Assembly (NCBI GenBank): GCA_016714015.1
Contig: JADJNZ010000014.1
Location: 1 to 10,025 of the forward strand
Source of the DNA: Gemmatimonadota bacterium
GTDB lineage: Bacteria; Gemmatimonadota; Gemmatimonadetes; Gemmatimonadales; Gemmatimonadaceae
Reading direction: 5' to 3'
Length of the DNA stretch: 10,025 bases
Shown here: positions 1 through 6,069 of the stretch, one piece after another
Numbering within the stretch: position 1 is the stretch's first letter
Layout: each line of letters begins with the position of its first letter
The notes under the pieces: generated by a model
What the model was told of the DNA's origin: nothing
Seen by the model: the letters and a program-made list of their open reading frames with translations, nothing else
The model's database searches: none
Program-made: the position numbers and the translations under genes

Positions 1-71
1 GCGACCTCGTAGGCGGCGGCGCGTACGGCGGGAAGCGGCTGTTCGGCGAGGATCCAGGGGCGTGGGGGCAT
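1..71 (-). CDS. Creatininase-family amidohydrolase, N-terminal fragment (probable)
   Basis: An ATG at 71-69 opens a minus-strand frame that runs off the window's left edge. Only 23 complete codons are visible, starting MPPRPWILAEQPLPAVRAA and continuing with A-Y-E-V. The P-R-P-W-x-L-A-E opening followed by a V-R...YEV stretch resembles the start of creatininase-family proteins from Gemmatimonadota and related phyla, as I remember them. Those are metal-dependent amidohydrolases acting on small amides. No catalytic residues lie inside the visible piece. The end of the IS256-family element is only 46 bp upstream of the start, so the gene's natural promoter may have been displaced. I see no strong ribosome binding site. 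The family call rests on N-terminal resemblance only. Confidence 0.45.
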   Translation of the reverse strand, partial: MPPRPWILAEQPLPAVRAAAYEV

Positions 72-117
72 GGGCGCAAAGGTACGACGCGCGGGCTCGG
101 CGTCCAGAGATCAGCGC

Positions 118-143
118 CTGTACGGGATTCTGTGTGTGAGGCC
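118..143 (+). repeat. IS256-family left terminal inverted repeat
   Basis: A 26-bp sequence whose reverse complement matches 1413-1438 at 23 of 26 positions. The three mismatches are the 5th, 9th and 10th bases from the tip. The inner 16 bases are identical. It lies 23 bp upstream of the transposase start codon. Confidence 0.9.
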
Positions 144-166
144 ATACTCACCCTGAGGAGGGGGAG

Positions 167-1402
167 ATGGCCAGACCGAAGGAGTTCCCTGAGTTCGACC
201 CCGCGGCGATGGATGCGCTGATCGGGAAGACGAAGACGCCGGAGGACCTGTCAGCGCTCTTCCGGTTCATGCAGAAGCGGATCGCCGAGCGGATTCTCGC
301 GGGCGAGCTGACCGAGCATCTCGGGTACGCGCCGGGGGAGGAGAAGCCGGCGGGGCAGGCGAATCACCGGAACGGGGCGACGCCGAAGACGGTGCTGACC
401 GAGTCCGGGGCGCTGCCGCTCGAGATCCCGCGCGACCGCGAGGGGCACGTTCCGGCCGCAGCTCGTGCCGACCGGCGTCCGGCGGCTGCCGCAGTTCGAC
501 GCGAACGTGCTGTCGCTCTATGCGCGCGGCGTCTCGGTGCGCGAGATCCAAAGCGCGGAGCAGCTCTATCAGGTCGAGGTCTCGCCGAGCGTGATCAGTG
601 CGGTGACCGCCGAAGTGATGGAGGAGGTGACCGCCTGGCGGCAGCAGCGGCCGCTCGACCGCGTCTACCCCGTCGTGATCTTTGACGCGCTGCGCGTGAA
701 GATCCGCGACGAAGGCGTGGTCCGGAACAAGGCCGTCTATCTGGCACTGGGTGTCGATCGCGACGGGCACAAGGGACGTGCTCGGCCTCTGGATCGAGCA
801 AACCGAGGGGGCCAGCTTCTGGCTCCGCGTGATGACGGAGCTCAAGAGCCGCGGGGTCGAGGACATCCTGATCGCCCTCGTCGATGGCCTGGTCGGGTTC
901 CCGGACGCGATCACGACGGTCTTCCCGCAGGCGCAGGTGCATCACTGCGTCGTGCACCTCGTGCGGCAGAGCCTCAACTTCGTGAGCTGGAAGGAGCGGA
1001 AGCCGCTGGCGGCGGCCCTCCGCACGATCTACCGCGCGCCCACGGAGGCGGCGGCGCTCGCCGCCCTCGAGGCCTTCGCGGCGAGTCCGGCGGGGACCAA
1101 GTATCCGGCAATCGTCGCGCTCTGGCGCCGGCACTGGCCGCACGTCGCCCCGGTCTTCGCGTACCCGCCGGCCATCCGGCAGCTCCTCTACACGACAAAC
1201 GCGATCGAGAGCTTGCACATGCAGCTCCGAAAGATCGTGAAGACGCGCGGCCACTTTCCGACCGATGAGGCCGCGACCAAGTTGTCTCTACCTCGCGCTC
1301 CCCAACATCACGCGGAAGTGGCGGCGCGGGAACAACGCCTGGAAGGCCGCCATGCCGTACCTCGCCATGCTCTTCGGCAGTCGCTTCACGGATCACGCCT
1401 GA
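167..1402 (+). pseudogene. IS256-family (mutator-type) DDE transposase with three +1 frameshifts
   Basis: This transposase would move the surrounding element by cut-and-paste or copy-out. It starts at an ATG preceded by a strong purine-rich site (gaggaggggg). Three single-base insertions break the frame: an extra G in the run 442-445, an extra G in 773-775, and an extra T near 1284. Removing them gives about 410 residues, the normal family length, ending in G-S-R-F-T-D-H-A. In the corrected protein the DDE residues are Asp173 (IFDALRVKIRDEG), Asp239 (ALVDGLVGFPD) and Glu347 (TTNAIESLH). The spacings of 66 and 108 residues match those I recall for IS256 itself. A C-x2-H motif follows the second Asp (QVHHCVVH region). 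IS256 elements are not known to need programmed frameshifting, so as read this copy is inactive, or the sequence has errors. Confidence 0.88.
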
Positions 1403-1412
1403 TTACCGCACC

Positions 1413-1438
1413 GGCCTCACACACAGAAATCCGCACAG
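1413..1438 (-). repeat. IS256-family right terminal inverted repeat
   Basis: This is the partner of the 118-143 repeat, reading outward to inward on the minus strand. It begins 10 bp after the transposase stop codon and defines the right boundary of the element. Confidence 0.9.
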
Positions 1439-1475
1439 GCCCCCCGCCTGCTGCGCTCGACATCGCTTGACCGGA

Positions 1476-1501
1476 GCCGCTCGTCTCGACTCGGGAGCGG
1501 C
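1476..1501. other. Inverted repeat between the IS element and the 21-bp array
   Basis: Perfect 7-bp arms, gccgctc (1476-1482) and gagcggc (1495-1501), flank a 12-base loop. It lies in the 77-bp spacer between the IS right end and the first repeat unit. No T-run follows on either strand, so there is no good case for an intrinsic terminator. It may be chance in GC-rich DNA. Confidence 0.3.
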
Positions 1502-1515
1502 CACCTGCCACCGCA

Positions 1516-2188
1516 TCGCTGCGACCTGCCACTGCGACGCTGTCAACTTCAACTACAGCGCTGTCAACTGAGATCGCATCGCTGTCAATCGCCACTGCAT
1601 CGCTGCTTCGTGGCACTACGACGCTGCGAATCGAAAGTAGGAGACTCGCACACGAGACTCGCAGACTCGCACGCGACTCCCGCAGGCTTGAACGCGATCG
1701 CAGCAGACTTGAAGGCGACTCCAGCAGACTTGAACGCGACTCCCGCAGACTTGAACGCGACCGCAGCAGACTTGAACGCGACTCCCGCAGACTCGCACGC
1801 GACTGCAGCAGACTCGCACGCGACTGCAGCAGACTTGAACGCGACCGCAGCAGACTTGAACGCGACTGCAGCAGACTTGAACGCGACCGCAGCAGACTTG
1901 AACGCGACTGCTGCAGACTTGAACGCGACTGCAGCAGACTTGAACGCGACCGCCGCAGACTTGAACGCGACTCCAGCAGACTTGAACGCGACTGCAGCAG
2001 ACTTGAACGCGACTGCCGCAGACTTGATCGCGACTGCAGCAGACTCGAACGCGATCGCCGCAGACTTGATCGCGACCGTAGCAGACTTGAACGCGACCGC
2101 AGCAGACTTGAGCTGCGACTCCAGCAGACTTGATCGCGATTCCAGCAGACTCGCGGTCGAATGCAGCAGACTTCATCACGAGTTTCGC
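1516..2188. repeat. Tandem array of 32 units of 21 bp (minisatellite or heptad-coding)
   Basis: Two blocks share one 21-bp phase. Block 1 (1516-1641) has six strongly diverged units that keep mainly a gctg core. Block 2 (1642-2188) has 26 well-conserved units of the type agacttgaacgcgactgc plus agc. The unit at 2104 carries one inserted base, so the length is 32 x 21 + 1. Variation is concentrated in two places: ctt versus ctc, and gact/gacc followed by gca, cca, ccc or gcc. Because 21 is a multiple of 3, several frames on both strands stay open and encode seven-residue repeats: ADLNATA and RLERDCS on plus, RSSLLQS and VQVCCSR on minus. GC content is lower than in neighbouring genes. There are no spacers between units, so it is not a CRISPR array. 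Confidence 0.93.
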
Positions 2189-2354
2189 AACCGAAAACTC
2201 GACGCAGCACCCTTCACCGACACCCGCGCGTCGAGATCACCGTCATTTCGGCCTGCGACTGCGCCGTAGTGGCGCAGAACGCGACCACGGCGGCCTACAG
2301 AGGCAAACTTCGGGCCGCGCGCGCGGTTCGACCGCCCGCGTCGGCGGCAAGCGG

Positions 2355-2738
2355 TCAGTCTGCGGTGCCCCGCCCGCGCGCCACTTGGAGACTGGCGACG
2401 AACATCAGGCTCACGACGGGCAACCAGAGCGCGCGCTCGGCGGCACTCGGCGTGATGGCGTTCGCGACAGTGCCCACCGCGCAGTAGGCGACGACGCCCC
2501 AGACCGCCCGCGCAAAGCGCGGCGGGGATGCGGCGCGTGCGCGTATCATATGGATGAAGACCGCGAGGAGCGCGGCGGAGAAGAGCGCGACGGCACGGGC
2601 GCCAGGTGGGAGCGGCCCGTCGACGCGGCCGCCTTGGGTCAGCCTTCCCCACGGCGCCCCGGCTACGAGGGCGAGCTGGAAGGCGATGACGATGCCGGTG
2701 AGGGCGGTGAACGCGTGCGCGAAGACGAGCCGAGGCAT
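2355..2738 (-). CDS. Small four-helix integral membrane protein, function unknown
   Basis: 127 residues with four predicted membrane segments at roughly 8-27, 47-65, 79-97 and 103-119. Short motifs stand out: G-A-P-W-G at 27-31, and a T-P-S-A-A-E-R stretch at 96-102 between helices 3 and 4. Similar small proteins with an APWG loop and an ER before the last helix occur in many GC-rich bacteria and have no assigned role, to my knowledge. The ATG at 2738-2736 overlaps the upstream lipoprotein's TGA by one base, implying translational coupling. Longer upstream extensions of this frame are Arg-rich shadow sequence and were excluded. The gene ends 85 bp from the stop of the convergent heptad frame; that gap shows nothing I can name. 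Confidence 0.75.
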   Translation of the reverse strand: MPRLVFAHAFTALTGIVIAFQLALVAGAPWGRLTQGGRVDGPLPPGARAVALFSAALLAVFIHMIRARAASPPRFARAVWGVVAYCAVGTVANAITPSAAERALWLPVVSLMFVASLQVARGRGTAD

Positions 2739-2872
2739 CACTGCTTCGCCCGCGCGGCGTCGAGGTCGAAGGCCACGGTGTCGGCGCGCGTCGCGGCGTC
2801 CGGCTCGCGAGCACAACCGATGGCGAGGACGGCGGCGAGCGCCAACCAACGGACGCGTGCGAATCGCGCCAC
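2738..2872 (-). CDS. Very small lipoprotein-like peptide (44 aa), GTG start
   Basis: With the GTG at 2872-2870 as start, the product begins MARFARVRWLALAAVLAIGC. This is a classic short signal peptide: an Arg-rich n-region, a hydrophobic core, and a cysteine at position 20 that could be lipidated. The lipobox L-A-I-G-C is imperfect because Ala rather than Leu is at -3. The mature part is only about 25 residues, acidic and ending A-R-A-K-Q. It overlaps the next gene by one base. I do not recognise a family. The GTG start is inferred from the signal peptide; in-frame upstream codons encode low-complexity sequence that reads into the ADOP 3' end. It could also be a leader that couples expression of the membrane protein. 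Confidence 0.55.
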   Translation of the reverse strand: MARFARVRWLALAAVLAIGCAREPDAATRADTVAFDLDAARAKQ

Positions 2873-2920
2873 GAAGCGAGGGCTGCAGGTGGGGAGCACG
2901 GGACCTGGCCGGGATGACGA

Positions 2921-2958
2921 GGACGGATCCGCAGCGGACCCGTCCCACCAAAGTGGTG
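2921..2958 (-). terminator. Pair of adjacent hairpins downstream of the ADOP gene
   Basis: The first hairpin (2921-2945) has 11-position arms with one A-C mismatch and a three-base loop. The second (2946-2958) has a perfect 5-bp stem, cacca/tggtg, with loop aag. They begin 18 bases after the permease stop in transcription order and precede the small lipoprotein gene. There is no T-run, so this is not a canonical intrinsic terminator. It could attenuate read-through or protect the permease message's 3' end. Confidence 0.4.
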
Positions 2959-2976
2959 CGCCCGGCGCGCGGCCCG

Positions 2977-5622
2977 CTACTCCGCCCGCAGCACGCGCAC
3001 CGGATCCGCGCGCGTCGCCGCCCACGCCGGCCATGCACTCGCGCCGAGCGTCGCCGCCGCCAACGCCGCCGCGACCACCACGTACGCCATCGGCGCGGCC
3101 GGCGACACCTCGAACAGGTACTCGCGCAGCGCCCACGCCGTCCCGAACGCCGCCGGCACGCCGAGCACGATCCCGAGCACCACGCCGCGCATCGCATCGC
3201 CCACGAGGAGCCGCGCCACGCTGCGCGGGGAACCGCCCACCGCCATGCGGATCCCCACCTCGCGCAGCCGGCGGGCCGCCGTGCGCGCGCTCACGCCGTA
3301 GAGCCCCACCGCGGCGAGCAGGGCCGCGAGTGCGCCGAAGGCCGTGAACAGGATCGTCCGGTAGCGCTGTGCGCCGTACGACCGTTCGATCGCCTCCGGG
3401 ACGCGCGTGACCGAGCGCAGCACCATCTGGCCGTCGAGTTCCCGCAGGATCGCCCGCACCGTGGCCGCCGCGAGCGCGGCATCCTCGCCGCGCACGAGGA
3501 AGGTGGGTGCCGAGTTGGGATGCTGGTCATACGGGATGTAGATCCCCGCGCCGTCGGCGACGGCGAGCGATCGACCGCGCACGTCCGCGGCGACGCCGAC
3601 CACGCGACGCCACACCCCTTGGTGCCGCACGCGCTGCCCGATGGGCTGATGGGTCCCGAAGTCCCGACGCACCATCGCCTCGCTCACGATCGCGACCGGC
3701 TCGCCCCCGAACACGTCGCCCGGCTCGAACGCGCGCCCGGCGACGATGCGGACGCCCATCGTCTCGAAGTAGTCCGTGGCCACGGACTGTTGCACGGTAT
3801 GCTGTGGCGTGCGTTCGCCCGCGATCGTCGGATCGAGCGTGACGGGGGAGCTGCTGCTGTTCCCCGAGTACGGGGGCGCACTGCTCACGGTGACGCGACT
3901 CACCCCGGGGAGTGCGGCGATGCGACGCCGCGCGCCCTCGGTGAGCGCCCGCACCCGGTCGTCCTCGTACTGCCAGGGCATCGTCACGCGGAGCGCGGTG
4001 AGACGGTCCGCCTGGAATCCGGGATCGACGGCGGTGAGTCGATAGAGGCTCTGCCCGAGCAGCACGCTCATCACGAGGAGGACCATCGACATCGCGATCT
4101 GCGCGGTGAGCAGCCCGCGATGGAGGAACGCGGCTCCGCGCGCGGTCTGCCCCCCGCCGCTGCGCACCGCGGCCGCGGGGCCGCTCCGGCCGACGAGCCA
4201 CGCCGGCACGACGCCGAACACCAACCCCGTCACGAGCGCAGTGAGCAGCGCGAAGCCGAGCACGCGCGCGTCGATCCGCACGGCATCGAGTCCCGGCAGC
4301 CGGTCCGGCGCGATCGCCAGCAGGCCGCGCAGCATCACCGCCGAGAGCACGGCGCCGAGCGCCGAGGCGACGAGGGCGAGCAGCAGGCTCTCGCCGAGGA
4401 GCTGGCGGACGAGTCGTCCCTGCCCCGCGCCGAGCGCCACGCGCACGGTGATCTCGTTGCGACGCGCGCTCACCTCGCCGAGCTGCAGGAGGGCGACGTT
4501 CACGCACGCGATCAACAGCAGGAGTCCCGCGGCGGCGAGCAGCAGGAGCACCGGGCCGCTCGCGCTGCGTCCCTGATCCTCCTGCCACATCGCCACGCGC
4601 GCCACGAGCGTGCTGTCGCCCGTCACCTCGCGCAGCGCGGGCGTCGCCTGCTGCGAGGCGCCCACGAACGTCGCGCCGGCGCCGAGCCGGGCGATCGCCC
4701 GGTAGTTCCGGTTGCGCCGCTCGGCGAGGTCGGACGAGTCCTGCAGCGCGGGCACCCAGACGTGCGGCGGCTCGGCGGTGCGATCGAGCCGGAAGCCGGC
4801 GGGCATCACGCCGATGATCGTGTGCGGCGCGCCGCCGAGCACGATGCGGCGCCCGAGCATCGCGGGATCGCCGCCGTAGCGGCCGCGCCAGGCCTCCCAG
4901 CTCAGGATGCCGACGTCGGCGCCGCCGAGCGCGTCCTCGCCCTCGGTGAACGTCCGCCCCAGCGCCGGCGTGACGCGCAGCGTCTCGAAGACCGATTGGG
5001 TCACGACGCCCACCGGCACGGGCTCGGTGCCGTCCTCGGTGGTGAGCGTCGAGGCGCCCATGTTCCAGAGGCCGATCGACGCGAAGCCACTGGTCGCGTC
5101 GCGCATCGCGTGGTATTCCCCGGTGCCGACCGGCGTGGCCTCGGCGAGGAAGCCGAGCACCGGATCGTTCGCGAGGGCGGGCTGGCCGATCCAGACCGCG
5201 GCGAGGCGATCCGGTTCGTGGAAGGGGAGCGGCCGCAGCAGGACGCCGTCCACCACGCTGAAGATCGCCGTCGTCGCGCCGATGCCGAGCGCGAGCACCG
5301 CGATGATGAGCAGCGAGGCCGCGCGCCGGCGCGCGACCATCCGCCAGGCGAAGCGCGCGTCCTGGATCGCTTCCGTGATGAAGCGGAGGCGGCGCGCGGT
5401 CCCTTCGCTGGCGCGGCCGATGCGCGTGAGTTCGGCGCGCACCCCACCCATGTCGCCGAAGGCCGCGAGGGCCTGCTCGCGCGCCTCGGCGGGGTTCACC
5501 CCGCGCGCAACGAGATCGCGTTCGCGCATCGCGAGGTGGAACGCCAGCTCGGCGTCCACCTGCTCGTCCACGGCCTTGGGGAGGATCTCCCGCTCGATGT
5601 CGCCCTCGCGCGGCTCCTTCAT
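2977..5622 (-). CDS. ADOP-family (MacB/FtsX-like) ABC transporter permease
   Basis: 881 residues, intact, and a typical length for the acidobacterial duplicated orphan permease family. Residues about 18-65 form the family's cytoplasmic prefix domain (VDAELAFHLAMRERDLVARG ... AAFGDMGG). Transmembrane helix 1 lies at about 103-122, with the hallmark A-L-G-I-G-A-T-T-A-I-F-S and L-L-R-P-L-P-F motifs. A periplasmic MacB-like domain (about 135-350) follows, then three helices at about 357-379, 414-433 and 455-476. The second half repeats the plan: a helix at about 505-523, a periplasmic domain about 530-750, and helices at about 757-779, 810-830 and 845-866. The C-terminus carries G-I-R-M-A-V-G and ends D-P-V-R-V-L-R-A-E. 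Such permeases act in the inner membrane, likely in MacB-type mechanotransmission or efflux; the substrate is unknown. No ATPase gene lies nearby, which is usual for 'orphan' permeases. The ATG at 5622 overlaps padR's TGA as ATGA, fixing the start. Confidence 0.95.
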   Translation of the reverse strand: MKEPREGDIEREILPKAVDEQVDAELAFHLAMRERDLVARGVNPAEAREQALAAFGDMGGVRAELTRIGRASEGTARRLRFITEAIQDARFAWRMVARRRAASLLIIAVLALGIGATTAIFSVVDGVLLRPLPFHEPDRLAAVWIGQPALANDPVLGFLAEATPVGTGEYHAMRDATSGFASIGLWNMGASTLTTEDGTEPVPVGVVTQSVFETLRVTPALGRTFTEGEDALGGADVGILSWEAWRGRYGGDPAMLGRRIVLGGAPHTIIGVMPAGFRLDRTAEPPHVWVPALQDSSDLAERRNRNYRAIARLGAGATFVGASQQATPALREVTGDSTLVARVAMWQEDQGRSASGPVLLLLAAAGLLLLIACVNVALLQLGEVSARRNEITVRVALGAGQGRLVRQLLGESLLLALVASALGAVLSAVMLRGLLAIAPDRLPGLDAVRIDARVLGFALLTALVTGLVFGVVPAWLVGRSGPAAAVRSGGGQTARGAAFLHRGLLTAQIAMSMVLLVMSVLLGQSLYRLTAVDPGFQADRLTALRVTMPWQYEDDRVRALTEGARRRIAALPGVSRVTVSSAPPYSGNSSSSPVTLDPTIAGERTPQHTVQQSVATDYFETMGVRIVAGRAFEPGDVFGGEPVAIVSEAMVRRDFGTHQPIGQRVRHQGVWRRVVGVAADVRGRSLAVADGAGIYIPYDQHPNSAPTFLVRGEDAALAAATVRAILRELDGQMVLRSVTRVPEAIERSYGAQRYRTILFTAFGALAALLAAVGLYGVSARTAARRLREVGIRMAVGGSPRSVARLLVGDAMRGVVLGIVLGVPAAFGTAWALREYLFEVSPAAPMAYVVVAAALAAATLGASAWPAWAATRADPVRVLRAE

Positions 5623-5948
5623 GGCACCGCCTCGAGCACGAGGGTGACCGACGCGGCGAAGGCGCGCCAGTCCGCGGCCTCCTTGCGCAGCTCGCGTCGT
5701 CCCGCGGCGGTGAGCTGGTAGAACTTCGCCGACCGCCCGAGCTCGGAGATGCGCCAATCGCTCGAGATGAGCTTCCGCTGCTCCATGCGATGGAGGGCCG
5801 GGTAGAGCGTCCCCTCCTCGGCGCGGAATCCCTCGTTGGAGCGCTCCTCCAGCCATCGCGCGATGGCGTAGCCGTGGCGGGGGCCCCAGGCGAGGGTGGA
5901 GAGGATGAGGAGCTCGATCGTCCCGCGGAGGCGGTCGTGTCGTGGCAT
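5619..5948 (-). CDS. PadR-family winged-helix transcriptional repressor
   Basis: 109 residues, matching the short PadR subfamily-1 form found in front of ADOP permeases. The N-terminal region (L-R-G-T-I-E-L-L-I-L, W-G-P-R-H-G-Y-A-I) is the first helix pair. E-E-G-T-L-Y-P-A-L-H-R-M at 44-55 is the signature recognition-helix region, and the wing follows with an F-Y-Q-L-T motif near 77-80. The C-terminal helix (R-R-E-L-R-K-E-A-A-D-W) probably mediates dimerisation. The start at 5948 has aaaggg seven bases upstream. The stop overlaps the permease start by four bases, so the pair forms one translational unit. By family precedent it represses its own operon and is relieved by a small ligand; the ligand is not evident here. 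Confidence 0.95.
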   Translation of the reverse strand: MPRHDRLRGTIELLILSTLAWGPRHGYAIARWLEERSNEGFRAEEGTLYPALHRMEQRKLISSDWRISELGRSAKFYQLTAAGRRELRKEAADWRAFAASVTLVLEAVP

Positions 5949-5960
5949 GGAGGGGCCCTT

Positions 5961-5978
5961 TACATAGGTTTCTAGGTA
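5961..5978. promoter_or_regulatory. Candidate PadR operator
   Basis: An imperfect dyad of the form TACxTAG-N4-CTAxGTA lies 12 bp upstream of the padR start codon. Six of the seven arm positions are symmetric. It is an AT-richer island in a GC-rich gap. PadR-family repressors commonly bind such dyads in their own promoters, so autoregulation of padR and the permease is plausible. I could not place convincing -35/-10 boxes. Confidence 0.5.
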
Positions 5979-6069
5979 TCCGGATGATGGTAGGACATCG
6001 GGCCGGGCGGAAGGGTTTCGTGGCGGGACTTGGCGTTCCGATGGGCCAGCTTCGGAGCGGCCGCTTTCT

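Larger units (their letters stand above)
118..1438 (+). mobile_element. IS256-family insertion sequence, complete ends, broken transposase
   Basis: This is a 1,321-bp element bounded by 26-bp terminal inverted repeats at 118-143 and 1413-1438, matching at 23 of 26 positions. It contains one transposase gene read left to right, ending 10 bp before the right repeat. Size, single gene, repeat length and transposase motifs all fit the IS256 family. Members normally make 8-9 bp target duplications. The flanks at 109-117 and 1439-1447 share only 5 of 9 positions, so I see no convincing duplication. That suggests an old insertion, a deletion or recombination at one end. The right end abuts the 21-bp repeat region; the left end abuts the creatininase-like gene. 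Confidence 0.9.
1471..2269 (+). pseudogene. Possible leucine-heptad repeat protein frame (frameshifted, no visible start)
   Basis: This plus-strand frame is open from the codon after a TGA at 1468-1470. From 1519 to 2107 it has a CTN leucine codon every 21 nt, 29 in a row: six CTG, then CTC or CTT. A single extra T near 2114 (gagctgcgac where gagcgcgac is expected) sends it to a stop at 2131-2133. Removing that base restores three more in-phase leucines (2129, 2150, 2171). The frame then runs into a non-repetitive tail ending at the TAG at 2267-2269. Units read RLERDCS or RLERDRS; early units are Ser/Thr/Ala-rich (STSTTAL). Leucine plus a residue four further on gives a weak a/d heptad, suggesting a long charged coiled coil. 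Against coding: no ATG, GTG or TTG after the upstream stop, and codon use does not favour this frame over the others. The function is unknown. Confidence 0.35.

Noticed and set aside
167..1402. Programmed ribosomal frameshifting in the transposase
   Set aside because: Three shifts are needed, without slippery heptamers or downstream structures typical of such sites, and IS256-family transposases are normally a single frame.
109..1447. Target site duplication around the IS256 element
   Set aside because: The 9-bp flanks gatcagcgc and gccccccgc agree at only 5 positions, and 8-bp alignments are worse.
70..1520. A start codon at 70-72 left of the IS joined to the heptad frame on the right
   Set aside because: The flanking codon phases do not match across the element, and a TGA at 1468-1470 stops the right-hand frame before the repeats.
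1642..2188. CRISPR array
   Set aside because: Units are 21 bp and directly abutting with no unique spacers, and no cas genes are present.
1386..2210. Minus-strand open frame encoding RSSLLQS heptads through the whole array
   Set aside because: It is open because the 21-bp unit has no stops in any minus frame. It ends inside the IS right end, has no recognisable non-repeat domain, and is no better supported by codon use than the plus frame. Kept only as the competing alternative.
2554..5721. A very long open frame on the plus strand antisense to the permease
   Set aside because: The translation is low-complexity and rich in Arg, His, Ala and Glu, with no family features. It is the usual shadow of a high-GC gene on the opposite strand, where the permease has full family structure.
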